Part shown: positions 15,646-24,790 of the stretch, one piece after another
Layout of the letters: each line of letters begins with the position of its first letter
How positions within the stretch are numbered: the stretch's first letter is position 1
From: Bacilli bacterium
GTDB taxonomy: Bacteria > Bacillota_I > Bacilli_A > RFN20 > UBA1709
Direction of reading: 5' to 3'
Assembly (NCBI GenBank): GCA_028693955.1
Contig: JAQUUH010000008.1
Span: 1-40,338, forward strand
DNA: 40,338 bases
Made by a program: the position numbers and the translations under genes
The notes under the pieces: generated by a model
The model's database searches: none
Told to the model about the DNA's origin: nothing
Seen by the model: the letters and a program-made list of their open reading frames with translations, nothing else

Positions 15646-16278
15646 TTATTCATCTAATTTATCAATAAGTTTAAGTTTTATATCTCGTTTAACTTTTAAT
15701 TCAAAACCAGTATGAAAAGCCGAATCCTCATGTTGAGTAAAATCTATATCTTTAACAAGTGGTTCATCAACAATGTATAAATAAGATGGTTTTACTTCAC
15801 CATCATGGAAAATATTTGGTCCATCAATTGTCACAAATGAAGGTTTATGTGAAAATGCTATTGCAAGTTCTTTACATGGAGTAATATCAGATCCCTTTTT
15901 TAAATATTCTATCGGATTTGATGATCCATAATAATATTTTTCATCATCAAATCTTGAAATTGTTAAACTCTTAGAAAGGAAACGAACACCACCTCCTTCA
16001 CAATACCATCCTTTATCATCACATAAATTTCTAAATAAATTCATTATTTCATACGGGCTTGTATTTTTAGGTGCATTTACATGAGCTTTCAGAACAAACT
16101 TTTCAGCGTTGTTTTCATCATATTTTATATTATTTATTTCGAATGGGATAATTTTTTTATCAATGCATTTTTTAAAATATATTCTAATTGCAGTTGATAA
16201 ATCTAAACCTAAGTCATTAAAAAATTTACTTGCTTCATCTTTTAATTCTTCATCAATTATTATTTGTAGAATAGCCAT
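15646..16278 (-). CDS. RelB/DinJ-type domain fused to a possible ADP-ribosyltransferase-like domain
   Basis: Residues 1-48 (LQIIIDEELKDEASKFFNDL, GLDLSTAIRIYFKKCI) match the ribbon-helix-helix N-terminus of RelB/DinJ antitoxins, which are normally about 90 aa. The protein instead has 210 residues. The C-terminal part has YYYGSSNPIEYLKKGSDI, ELAIAFSH and KPSYLYIVDEP in the order and spacing seen in Arr/PARP-like ADP-ribosyltransferases (YHGT, then a later YV-hydrophobic strand). A partner RelE toxin gene is absent. It could be a self-contained toxin-antitoxin fusion or a regulator with an enzyme domain. An AGGGAGG ribosome site precedes the ATG. The N-terminal call is good; the C-terminal call is tentative. 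Confidence 0.6.
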   Translation of the reverse strand: MAILQIIIDEELKDEASKFFNDLGLDLSTAIRIYFKKCIDKKIIPFEINNIKYDENNAEKFVLKAHVNAPKNTSPYEIMNLFRNLCDDKGWYCEGGGVRFLSKSLTISRFDDEKYYYGSSNPIEYLKKGSDITPCKELAIAFSHKPSFVTIDGPNIFHDGEVKPSYLYIVDEPLVKDIDFTQHEDSAFHTGFELKVKRDIKLKLIDKLDE

Positions 16279-16537
16279 TTTTCCCTCCTTGATACTTATA
16301 TTATAATATAGTGTATTTACAATATCAATACATAATTGTTAAATAATATATAATATTTAAATATAGAACTTAGTGGTTGTAAAAATAATTACATAACAAG
16401 ACTATATTAATATTATATTCAAATTATATTTTTGCTTTTTTTGTAAAATTAAACCCTATCAACTAAGTTAACTTATTTACTGAAAAAGTATATTAAATAA
16501 TTTTAAATTAGATCTATTACATAGAATTTAATTTTAA

Positions 16538-18307
16538 TTATTTTTTATTTATAAAAAAATCAGCTTGTGATTCAAATAATCTTTTATATATACTATTACT
16601 CTTATTCATCAATTCATAATGTGTTCCAATTTCCTTAATGGTTTTATCACTTATTACAATAATTTTATCACTAAATAAGCAACTAGATAATCTATGAGAT
16701 ACAAAAAATACAAAGTTGTTTTCAGTATATTTATTAATACTATTATACACATTGAATTCTGATTCTATATCTAAAGAAGCTGTTGGTTCATCAAGAATTA
16801 ACAAATTAGATTCTTTATAAAATGTTCTTGCAATCGCAATTTTTTGTAATTCACCTCCACTGAAATTGACTCCACATTTATCAAACCATTTATTAATATA
16901 TGTATTTATTCCGGAATCAAAACTAATAATTTTATCATATATTTCTGCTTTTTTTAAAGAAGAAAACAATTTTTCATTATCATTGGACTTTATACATATA
17001 TTGTCTTTTACAGTGAAAGAAAAAATAGAATAATCTTGGAACATACAATTTACAGCATTATAAAGTGAATTATTATCAATACTATTTATATCTATATTAT
17101 TTATATATATATATCCTTTTGATGGTTTAAGTAAACCACATAATAATTTAATTAAAGTGGATTTACCAGCTCCATTTATACCAACAATGGATATTTTTTG
17201 GGGTTTATCTAATTCTAGATTAATATTTTCTAATACATAATCACTTTTTTTCGAATATTTGAAATATAAATCTTTAATTTTTATAGAATAAATTTTAGTA
17301 ATTTTGACTCCATTTTTTCTTTTTGTTGGTTCTTCAATAATATAAATATAATTTATTAAGTAATTACAATCATTAAAATATAAATTTAAATAAAAAAGTA
17401 AATCTGACAAAGAATTTCCAAAATTTTTTGCAATTGAAAATAGTAATACTATAGTTGAAATATTCAACATATTTTTTTTATAATCAAATAATAAGACTAT
17501 AATAGGTAATATATTTATAAATAAAAATTGTAACAGAATATTTATAGAACTTAAAAATATGTTTTTATTAAAATGTTTGTCCATTTTGTTAAAATAATTT
17601 TTATTATATTTGTCAGTATACAAATCAATAATACATTTAATATTGGATGTTCTACATATAATTTGATGCCTAATATCATATATAGAATTATTAAAATAAC
17701 TTTGTATTTTTGCAATTTCTGTTGATTCATAATTAAATTTTTGTTGATTTTTTAACATTCTATTAGTAATATAACTTGTCAAAATTATACCAAATGATAA
17801 ACATATAAATAATAAATATTGCTTATATGACAAAAAAATAATAATTATACCAGTTAGTGTTATTATTCTTTGCATTATGTTTTTTAAATTATAGATTACT
17901 CCATATGCCCCATTTGTATATTCATTTAAACACTTTTTTGCATAGTATAATTTATCTAAATATTCTTTATCTTCAAAATTCATATAATCAATTTGTGTTA
18001 TTTTTTTATTTAATAAATCATCAAAATAAACAATAACTTTTTTAGAATAAAAAAAGTTTATTTTTTCCAATAATGTAGATGAAATTCTTAATAATATATA
18101 AATAGTAAAATAAGATAAGACATTTATATATATATATGTATTATTGACATTGTCAATAATTAATTTTGGTAAGTATGTGATTAAAATACTATTAAAGCTA
18201 TTTATTACTATTTCTAATACTAATAAAATTAAAAAAATTTTTGAGCATCTAAAAAAATGTTTTATAAAAAAAGTAATAGTTTTACATATTAATTTAACTT
18301 TCTTCAT
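16538..18307 (-). CDS. ABC transporter, permease-ATPase fusion (RiPP export, second)
   Basis: A 589-aa half-transporter with about six N-terminal membrane helices (residues 20-310) and one ATPase domain: Walker A GINGAGKST, signature FSGGE, Walker B LLILDEP, H-loop SHR. There is no C39 peptidase domain, so it would export already cleaved peptide, probably as a heterodimer with the gene just upstream, which it overlaps by 14 bases. It is the last gene of the RiPP operon. Composition is extremely Ile/Asn/Lys-rich, like the rest of the cluster and unlike the flanks. Confidence 0.9.
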   Translation of the reverse strand: MKKVKLICKTITFFIKHFFRCSKIFLILLVLEIVINSFNSILITYLPKLIIDNVNNTYIYINVLSYFTIYILLRISSTLLEKINFFYSKKVIVYFDDLLNKKITQIDYMNFEDKEYLDKLYYAKKCLNEYTNGAYGVIYNLKNIMQRIITLTGIIIIFLSYKQYLLFICLSFGIILTSYITNRMLKNQQKFNYESTEIAKIQSYFNNSIYDIRHQIICRTSNIKCIIDLYTDKYNKNYFNKMDKHFNKNIFLSSINILLQFLFINILPIIVLLFDYKKNMLNISTIVLLFSIAKNFGNSLSDLLFYLNLYFNDCNYLINYIYIIEEPTKRKNGVKITKIYSIKIKDLYFKYSKKSDYVLENINLELDKPQKISIVGINGAGKSTLIKLLCGLLKPSKGYIYINNIDINSIDNNSLYNAVNCMFQDYSIFSFTVKDNICIKSNDNEKLFSSLKKAEIYDKIISFDSGINTYINKWFDKCGVNFSGGELQKIAIARTFYKESNLLILDEPTASLDIESEFNVYNSINKYTENNFVFFVSHRLSSCLFSDKIIVISDKTIKEIGTHYELMNKSNSIYKRLFESQADFFINKK

Positions 18308-20075
18308 TTATGCCCTTCCTATAATTAATTCCTTGTTTATTATAAAGTTCATAATATTTCCCTTTTTTTTCTATTAATTCATCATGGCTACCATTTTCAA
18401 CTATTTTTCCATCTTCAAGTAAAAGAATTTTATCACAAAATGTAATAGAGTTTAACCTATGAGTTATAAATAATCCAAATCTATTTTTCATATTATTTTT
18501 TAGTAACTCGTATAATTTAATTTCAATAAAAGGATCTAATGCTGCAGTAGGTTCATCCATAATAAAAAACTTTTTCTTACTATTTATAATTCTCAATATA
18601 TTAATCTTAGCTATTTCTCCACCACTTAATTGAACACCAGTAGAATATAATTCTTTGGAATAACAATATCCATTTTCTATATTATTTATTAGATTATCAT
18701 TTAATTCAATTTCTTTATATAATAATGATAAATTTTCTTTTTCCGTATTTTCATATAATATATTTTCTTTTAAACTGATTGCTAATAAAGGATTATTTTG
18801 AAATAATATATCCAAGTATTTAAATATACAAGTTTTATCAATATTTTTTATATCTATACCATTAATTTCTATTATACCTTCAGTTGGTTCGTATAAACCA
18901 CATAATAATTTTACAAGTGTCGTTTTTCCCGCACCATTTAATCCGACTAAAGCTATCTTCTCATCAGAAATTTTTAAATTAATATTCTTTAAAACATATT
19001 TATTTGAATCAAAATATTTGAATGAAACATTTTTAAATTCAATTAATTCAATTTCATCTATAGTTTTTAAATTGGTTATTTTTTCTCCAATAATATATTT
19101 ATTTTTGAAATCAATTAAATCTTTTAAATATAATTTATTATTAATAATACTAACAATAAACGATATTATCTGATTTAATGCAATTATCACAGATGAAGAA
19201 ACTGTTATATAATAAACAAAATTTGCTGTATCAATATTATTATTAATATATCTCATTATAAAATATACATAGCATACTAAATATTCCAATATTTCAAGCA
19301 AGACTTTAACTATTCCTAATTTAGATTTTATAATTTGATTGTCTTTTAGTTTTTTAAAGTAATTATCAACTTCAATTTTTTTCATTTTATTAATTTTATC
19401 AAATAGTGAAAAAATCCTAATTTCTTTAGCAAATGATACATTATTACATATTGAATTTAAATAATTAATTTTTCGTGTTACTATTCTGGTATTATTATAA
19501 TATTTATTTTTTTCTATTCTTTTTTGAAATATACTAATTAAAATTGAAAGAATTAATATGACAATTATAATTAAAGCCATATAAAAATCAATTAATAATA
19601 AAAAAGGTATAATAATTGTAAAACACGAAAAATATGATATAAAAGAAATTTGATTTGTTACAATTGCAATAATTCCAGTATTATTTCCTAAATTGTATAT
19701 AGCATTATTATACATATCTTGTGTTTCTGATAATTCGTAAACAGAATATGGAATATTTAAAGTAAATTTATTAAAATCTAATTTCATTTTAATAGAAATC
19801 TTATATTTATTCTTACTTTCAAGATAACCAAAAATATTGCTAAAACATTTTAATAAAAAAGAAAGTAGTATAATTATTAATACTTTTTTTATAAAAAATG
19901 ATATATTATCATTTTCTAAATAAATAATAAAATTTTTAATTATATATGGTGTGATAATTAAATTAAAACAAATAAGAATGTTTTTTAAAAATACATAAAT
20001 GCAATAATTTTTGTTATGAGATATAAATTTAATTATTTCATTATTAATGGTATCTTTTTTCATATATTTATTCAT
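18294..20075 (-). CDS. ABC transporter, permease-ATPase fusion (RiPP export, first)
   Basis: 593 aa with hydrophobic helices over residues 20-300 and an ATPase domain: Walker A GLNGAGKTT, signature LSGGE, Walker B FFIMDEP, H-loop THR. It overlaps the radical SAM gene by 4 bases and the next ABC gene by 14, so it is translationally coupled in the operon. Both partners keep consensus ATPase sites. The likely cargo is the matured Cys-rich peptide; this follows from context, not from the sequence of the transporter itself. Confidence 0.9.
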   Translation of the reverse strand: MNKYMKKDTINNEIIKFISHNKNYCIYVFLKNILICFNLIITPYIIKNFIIYLENDNISFFIKKVLIIILLSFLLKCFSNIFGYLESKNKYKISIKMKLDFNKFTLNIPYSVYELSETQDMYNNAIYNLGNNTGIIAIVTNQISFISYFSCFTIIIPFLLLIDFYMALIIIVILILSILISIFQKRIEKNKYYNNTRIVTRKINYLNSICNNVSFAKEIRIFSLFDKINKMKKIEVDNYFKKLKDNQIIKSKLGIVKVLLEILEYLVCYVYFIMRYINNNIDTANFVYYITVSSSVIIALNQIISFIVSIINNKLYLKDLIDFKNKYIIGEKITNLKTIDEIELIEFKNVSFKYFDSNKYVLKNINLKISDEKIALVGLNGAGKTTLVKLLCGLYEPTEGIIEINGIDIKNIDKTCIFKYLDILFQNNPLLAISLKENILYENTEKENLSLLYKEIELNDNLINNIENGYCYSKELYSTGVQLSGGEIAKINILRIINSKKKFFIMDEPTAALDPFIEIKLYELLKNNMKNRFGLFITHRLNSITFCDKILLLEDGKIVENGSHDELIEKKGKYYELYNKQGINYRKGINEES

Positions 20076-21538
20076 TTAATCTTTATTTTATCAAATTCTT
20101 TAACTAATTTGGGATTAAATTCAAGAATTGTAATAGCCTTTTTTATTCTAAAATATACTTCGCTTCGATATGTTTTACATTTATCAATATTTGAGTACAA
20201 AAATTTCCAACACATATGACAATGTACAATTGCCCAACACTTATTACATTTTTGTATTAAACTAGAAAAATCATTAATTATTTTATCTATTTTTTTATAG
20301 TTATAACCATCTGAAACGTTACCTATTAAATATTTTTCGTTATTAATATCAACTTTCTCACATGGAAAGATATTTCCATTAACATCAACAAACATTTTTC
20401 TTTGGCCTAAAATACAGCAACCATTATTCCAAAAGTATCCATTATTCTTTAATTTAATATCAATATTTTTAAAATATGGTGCTAAAGCATCATCATAAAC
20501 ACTTAATTTGATTCTTTCCTTCGTACTATCTACTAATCCCAAATAATATCTTTCAGATATTTTTTCCTCTTTTTTCAAATCTTTTATTTTATAAAATAGC
20601 TTGTTTTTATTTAAAATTTGAAAATATTCATTAATTTTTTCAATATTATATCCAGGTGATAAATCACTGAACATAAATCTATTTTCAGGAAATTTTTCTA
20701 CAAAAAAATTTATAACATAATCTTTATATTTTAGTTGGGGAATAACAGCATTAAATGAAATATTGTTTTTAAAATATACTGGATATTTATTTTTTATCAT
20801 CATTAAATTATTAAATATTTTTTCATATGTTCCCGAATTATTAATCGTTATTCTTCCTGCATCATGGATCCATTGTGGTCCATCTAAACTTACTAATAAA
20901 TGAAAATTATTATTATATAAAAAATCTAAAATTGTTTCATCCAACAAATACAAATTTGTAGTAAAATTATAATGATGTTTTTTTGTTTTAACATTTTTAT
21001 TAATATAATCAACTACAAATTTAATATTATTAAATGCAATTAAAGGCTCCCCTCCATAAAATGATATTGCTATATTCTCGCTATCTTTAGAATAATTAAG
21101 AAAATTATCTAAGCTCTTCTTAATAATATCAATACTCATATCTTTATTAGCATAGCAATCTTTTTCATAATAAGTATCAGACCAACAACAATATTTACAT
21201 CGAAAATTACATTTTTTAGTAACTTCTAAAACTAAAACTTTACTTTTATTCTCCAATAAATCTTTAATATTTTCTTTGTTATACCAATATTTAGGCTGAC
21301 CAAAATCAAATCCATTTAAAATATTGTTTTTTTCAATAAGCATCTTGACTAAATTATATCCTTCTTCATATTTATTAATAATTTCATTTGATATTTCTTC
21401 TCCAATTTTAGTATGTAATTTAGCCTCTTTGAAAAAATCATAAGCTTCTTTAGATATTTTTACATAATTATTTGTAATTGAATCATAAGCATAATAAAAT
21501 CCATATATATCAAATAGCATCATAATTGGTAATTTCAT
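20072..21538 (-). CDS. Radical SAM/SPASM peptide maturase
   Basis: The radical SAM motif is CNFRCKYC (Cys 114, 118 and 121 counted from a longer frame start), with GGEPL about 50 residues later. The C-terminal SPASM domain is fully equipped with Cys: NNGCCILG, IFPCEK, CNKC, CHMC and a later C. This architecture places thioether or carbon cross-links on RiPP precursors. The true start is the ATG at 21538: the upstream ATG at 21550 lies inside the GGAGG ribosome site. The N-terminal 90 residues (KISKEAYDFFKE) look like a RiPP recognition element, which binds leader peptides. It lies downstream of the two precursors with a 540-base gap. It is the strongest evidence that this is a RiPP cluster. 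Confidence 0.93.
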   Translation of the reverse strand: MKLPIMMLFDIYGFYYAYDSITNNYVKISKEAYDFFKEAKLHTKIGEEISNEIINKYEEGYNLVKMLIEKNNILNGFDFGQPKYWYNKENIKDLLENKSKVLVLEVTKKCNFRCKYCCWSDTYYEKDCYANKDMSIDIIKKSLDNFLNYSKDSENIAISFYGGEPLIAFNNIKFVVDYINKNVKTKKHHYNFTTNLYLLDETILDFLYNNNFHLLVSLDGPQWIHDAGRITINNSGTYEKIFNNLMMIKNKYPVYFKNNISFNAVIPQLKYKDYVINFFVEKFPENRFMFSDLSPGYNIEKINEYFQILNKNKLFYKIKDLKKEEKISERYYLGLVDSTKERIKLSVYDDALAPYFKNIDIKLKNNGYFWNNGCCILGQRKMFVDVNGNIFPCEKVDINNEKYLIGNVSDGYNYKKIDKIINDFSSLIQKCNKCWAIVHCHMCWKFLYSNIDKCKTYRSEVYFRIKKAITILEFNPKLVKEFDKIKIK

Positions 21539-21611
21539 TTTTTCCTCCATATCTTAATGCTTCACTTTCAGTGCAAACACCTTATTAAATGAAGCTCTCT
21601 AAATTTGATTT

Positions 21612-21644
21612 TTTCTAATATACTATATAATAGTATATTAGAAA
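21612..21644. promoter_or_regulatory. Palindrome upstream of the maturase gene
   Basis: A 14-bp perfect stem (21612-21625 with 21631-21644) with a 5-base loop. It lies about 75 bases before the maturase start, contains TATA-like boxes and has no T tail on the minus strand. It may be an operator or an RNA processing or stability element rather than a terminator. The rest of 21551-22078 has no gene apart from the hairpin at 21971-22037. Confidence 0.45.
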
Positions 21645-21970
21645 GTGTAATGATGTAATTAGTAAATAAAATTCATAAACATATGATTTTTAATTTACTT
21701 TAAGATTTTAGTATGATATATCCTCTTTCATATCATTTAAAAAATATTAAAGTTTAATTCGAGTTTCGTAAATACAAATGAATATAATTTAATCTCTAAT
21801 CTTATATTTAAATTATTTAACCCATCTAATATTTGTATTATCGATAATGAATTTAATTATTAATATAGATCTATAATAGTAGTATGATATATTTTTTGAT
21901 AATACATATGTAGATATAATTAAATAAAAACACATTTAATACGTCTACTTTATGTATTATTCTAATAAAT

Positions 21971-22037
21971 ATAATGCTTATTATAATTTGAACTATGGTT
22001 AACACATATTTAGTGCTCAATTATAATAAAGCATTAT
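21971..22037. repeat. Long hairpin behind the precursor genes
   Basis: Two 21-base arms (21971-21991 and 22017-22037) are complementary apart from two single-base offsets, with a 25-base loop. It starts about 40 bases after the second precursor gene. In the transcript it could block readthrough or exonucleases and so keep precursor mRNA more abundant than maturase mRNA. Confidence 0.6.
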
Positions 22038-22078
22038 ATTTTTATAATAATAAGTGTATTTATTTTATGATATATTAT

Positions 22079-22207
22079 TTAATGTTGATAACGACCTGCA
22101 TCATTATTATTTCCATCATTAGTTTGTTCTTCATCAGAAGTACCCTTGCAAACACAACCATAGACTTTTATATTTAAACTAGTTTTTTTAATTATTCCAT
22201 ATATCAT
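22079..22207 (-). CDS. RiPP precursor peptide B, 42 aa
   Basis: The ATG at 22207 follows the stop of precursor A by a single base. The leader reads MIYGIIKKTSLNIKVYG, closely matching precursor A (IYGIMKK...KLYG). It is followed by CVCKGTSDEEQ and a polar Asn/Asp-rich tail. It has only two Cys, in the shared YGC-x-C pattern, against four in A. Too short for routine gene calling. The paired order, shared leader and position inside an operon of maturation genes make it a credible substrate. Peptide A and B may be matured together as a two-component product. Confidence 0.75.
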   Translation of the reverse strand: MIYGIIKKTSLNIKVYGCVCKGTSDEEQTNDGNNNDAGRYQH

Positions 22208-22208
22208 T

Positions 22209-22379
22209 TTATTCATAATCTTCACCAGTAGCACCAGATGACAAAAATTTATCGTTCACTTCTGATGTTGAATCTGGTTTGTTTGCATCATTGGGTGAAC
22301 CACAAGCACAAGTACAAGCACAACCATATAACTTAAATTCTTTTAAAATATTCTTTTTCATTATTCCATATATATTCAT
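22209..22379 (-). CDS. RiPP precursor peptide A, 56 aa, CxCxCxC core
   Basis: The ATG at 22379 follows AAGGAGG, a strong ribosome site. Residues 1-19 are a basic leader (NIYGIMKKNILKEFKLYG). Residues 20-26 are CACTCAC with Cys at every second place, then GSPNDANKP. An acidic Ser/Thr-rich tail ends GEDYE. Alternating Cys next to small residues is the kind of pattern radical SAM/SPASM enzymes cross-link (ranthipeptide- or sactipeptide-like). It recalls Cys-rich clostridial precursors such as the CLI_3235 and Clo7bot types, though I cannot confirm membership. It lies between the subtilisin-like protease and the maturase on the same strand. Confidence 0.8.
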   Translation of the reverse strand: MNIYGIMKKNILKEFKLYGCACTCACGSPNDANKPDSTSEVNDKFLSSGATGEDYE

Positions 22380-22416
22380 AATTACCTCCTTATATTATTT
22401 ATAAATACACTTATTA

Positions 22417-23931
22417 TTAAACTAGATTAAGTAATTGATTATAAGAATCTATTAAAATAAAATCTATATTTTCTGATAACAATTCTTTTTTTATTTTACT
22501 TTTTTTACTAATATCTATATCAAAACGATTTATTTTATCATCTTCATTTAAATATTCATCATATAAATTATTAGATAAAAACCCGAGATAAACTTTTGTA
22601 CCGCTTAACAATTCAATATAATTTTGTAATTCTTTAATTTTATTTATTCTATCATTACAATTTAATACTAAAATAACTCTATCATAATTTTTTGATAAAA
22701 ATTTATTCAAATTATCTTTAAAATTACTTGAGTAATCGTTATATAATTTACAATAATAAAAATCATATCTATTTCCAGTTGGGTGATTTTTTTTATGAAA
22801 TATATTCATACCAATGTTTGTAGAATTTACTTTAAACCTCTTTAAACTTTTACACATCTTATACTCAATTTCATATAAATCATTAAAATTATTACTTGAA
22901 ATAAATGCAGTAGAATATTCATTCATATTGTTTTCGCTCTCAAAACATTTATTAATATATAATTTACTATTATTATTTATAAAATTAGGAATTATTTTTA
23001 TAATTTCATTCATTTCAATTTTAAAATTACCATATAAAAAATAATTATTTATACAACTTAAATTTATATTAATATTGGAGTTATCATCAAATGTAAGTAA
23101 AATTATATTACATGTTTCAATAGGTAATTCATTAATAGTATCAATTTTCTTATTATTTATAATAAGATTTAAATTCTTAATCAAAAAATAATCTTTATAA
23201 AATAAAAAATCTATATTCCATATTAATTTTATTTTTTTTAAATAATTCTTAAAAATAAAATATGTATAAAAATCATTTATGACAAGAACATTCTTAATAT
23301 TGTTATTAATAATATCATTATTAAAATAAAAACAGTCATTAATCCTGTTTAATAATAACATACTTCCAAAAAATGCGGTTGAATAACTAGATCCAGATGT
23401 AGAAATGAAATTATTTTGTTCTTTAAAATACCATTTTCCATTACAACAATAATGGTTTTTTATTTTAAAAATTTTACTATTAATCTCTTTTGAATCAGAA
23501 ACACCAAATACACCTTTTATTAACGCAGGGAATAATGTTTCTTTTTCATTTTGAGCTGAAACTATTTTAATATTTTTACTTAGTGCAATATTAATTATAT
23601 CTTGTAATTTATTAAAATCCTCTTTATCAATCTTCTTTTTATCAATACCACAGCTTAAATTAATTAAATCAACATCATCATTAATAGCCATTTCAATTGC
23701 ATATATTACTTCATTAACGCCAGAATATAATTCATCAAAGAAAACCCTATAGCTTCCAATAAACACATCATCTAAAAAATTTCTATACATTTTTTCAACT
23801 AAAGAACCATGTTTTAATATATCTTCCGAGTAATTTTCTTCTAAACTCATTATTTGATTTCCATTATTAAAAATAGAATATCCATAATCTGCATCTTCAC
23901 ATCCACTATCTATAATTGCTATTTTAAACAT
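22417..23931 (-). CDS. Subtilisin-like (S8) protease, likely leader peptidase
   Basis: 504 aa. The catalytic triad is visible: D8 in AIIDSG, H41 in HGSLV, and Ser in GSSYSTA (about residue 182), with the oxyanion Asn in SAQNE (N128). There is no signal peptide, so it acts in the cytoplasm. Residues 200-504 form a large extra region without a family I recognise; its end (DRVILVLNCNDRINKIKEL, ... IDFILIDSY) looks like a Rossmann-type domain. Because neither ABC exporter has a C39 domain, this enzyme is the obvious candidate for removing the leader or tail of the precursors. It overlaps the HprK-like gene by 8 bases. Protease call firm, extra domain unexplained. Confidence 0.82.
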   Translation of the reverse strand: MFKIAIIDSGCEDADYGYSIFNNGNQIMSLEENYSEDILKHGSLVEKMYRNFLDDVFIGSYRVFFDELYSGVNEVIYAIEMAINDDVDLINLSCGIDKKKIDKEDFNKLQDIINIALSKNIKIVSAQNEKETLFPALIKGVFGVSDSKEINSKIFKIKNHYCCNGKWYFKEQNNFISTSGSSYSTAFFGSMLLLNRINDCFYFNNDIINNNIKNVLVINDFYTYFIFKNYLKKIKLIWNIDFLFYKDYFLIKNLNLIINNKKIDTINELPIETCNIILLTFDDNSNININLSCINNYFLYGNFKIEMNEIIKIIPNFINNNSKLYINKCFESENNMNEYSTAFISSNNFNDLYEIEYKMCKSLKRFKVNSTNIGMNIFHKKNHPTGNRYDFYYCKLYNDYSSNFKDNLNKFLSKNYDRVILVLNCNDRINKIKELQNYIELLSGTKVYLGFLSNNLYDEYLNEDDKINRFDIDISKKSKIKKELLSENIDFILIDSYNQLLNLV

Positions 23932-24790
23932 TTTTATTTACCTTTTTATATGATTCTATAATTATATCATTTATTTTCTTCACATTATTAGTTAATGTAT
24001 CTTCATTATTAAATTTATATATAGAATCACTATTATTATTTATAAACTTATTAATAAATTCTTTTTTAAAAGATATATCAGACAAAACATTATCAAATAT
24101 TGTCTTTTCTATATTTTCAGAATCCAATACAAATAGACATTTGAAAATTCCCGTCTTCCTTGATGTATTATTTAAAAAATATCTACTTTTCAACCCATAG
24201 TCATTTTCATCAATATACTCGTCATTATCACTTAAAAGCATTTTATATGTTGCATTATTCATATTAAAACCTTTAAAAATCCCTTCAATATAATAATTTC
24301 CATTTCCCAATAATTTAATTGGTACAACGTCATCGGTTATTAGTTTATATCCATAATCCAAACATAATTTAATAGATTTAGAACTTTTACCACTATTCTT
24401 ATTACCTAAAATAATATACACAAATCCATCTTTTTCAATTGCAGTAGCATGTAAAAAACAAACATCATCAATCTTGTTAAAGTAATTTTCAATACTATTA
24501 TAAATAAAATTTTTTAAAGAATAGTATAATTTTTTGTCAGATGTTAAAAAAACAGGACACATTAATTTTTTATTTATACCATAAAATTCTTTATTAAAAA
24601 TATCATAACTATTAAAAAAACTTGATTTAAATACATTTTCATCAAAATAATTAATCTCTAAATGTAAATTCGTGGCTTGTTGACTATTTGTTTTCTCAAT
24701 AAGTTCAAGATTTAATAGGTCTAATATGTTTTTATTTTTACTTAAAATTGTAATTTTTTTTTCAAATAACAAAAATGAAGTATTATACAT
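23924..24790 (-). CDS. HPr kinase-like protein of the RiPP cluster
   Basis: 288 aa. A P-loop GNKNSGKS lies at residues 129-136 after FLHATAIEKDGFVYIILG, the order found in HprK C-terminal kinase domains. ITDDVVPI at 151-158 fits the catalytic acidic pair. It lacks the full bifunctional HprK layout and belongs with the HprK-like proteins often seen in lasso-peptide and radical SAM RiPP operons. There they may phosphorylate or bind the precursor. It overlaps neighbours on both sides by 8 bases. It is not expected to take part in sugar regulation. Confidence 0.8.
   Translation of the reverse strand: MYNTSFLLFEKKITILSKNKNILDLLNLELIEKTNSQQATNLHLEINYFDENVFKSSFFNSYDIFNKEFYGINKKLMCPVFLTSDKKLYYSLKNFIYNSIENYFNKIDDVCFLHATAIEKDGFVYIILGNKNSGKSSKSIKLCLDYGYKLITDDVVPIKLLGNGNYYIEGIFKGFNMNNATYKMLLSDNDEYIDENDYGLKSRYFLNNTSRKTGIFKCLFVLDSENIEKTIFDNVLSDISFKKEFINKFINNNSDSIYKFNNEDTLTNNVKKINDIIIESYKKVNKNV

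Noticed and set aside
21700-21920. A third precursor peptide in the gap before the maturase
   Set aside because: Short minus-strand ORFs exist, one of about 40 codons, but none has a ribosome site, the IYGI leader or a YGC core.
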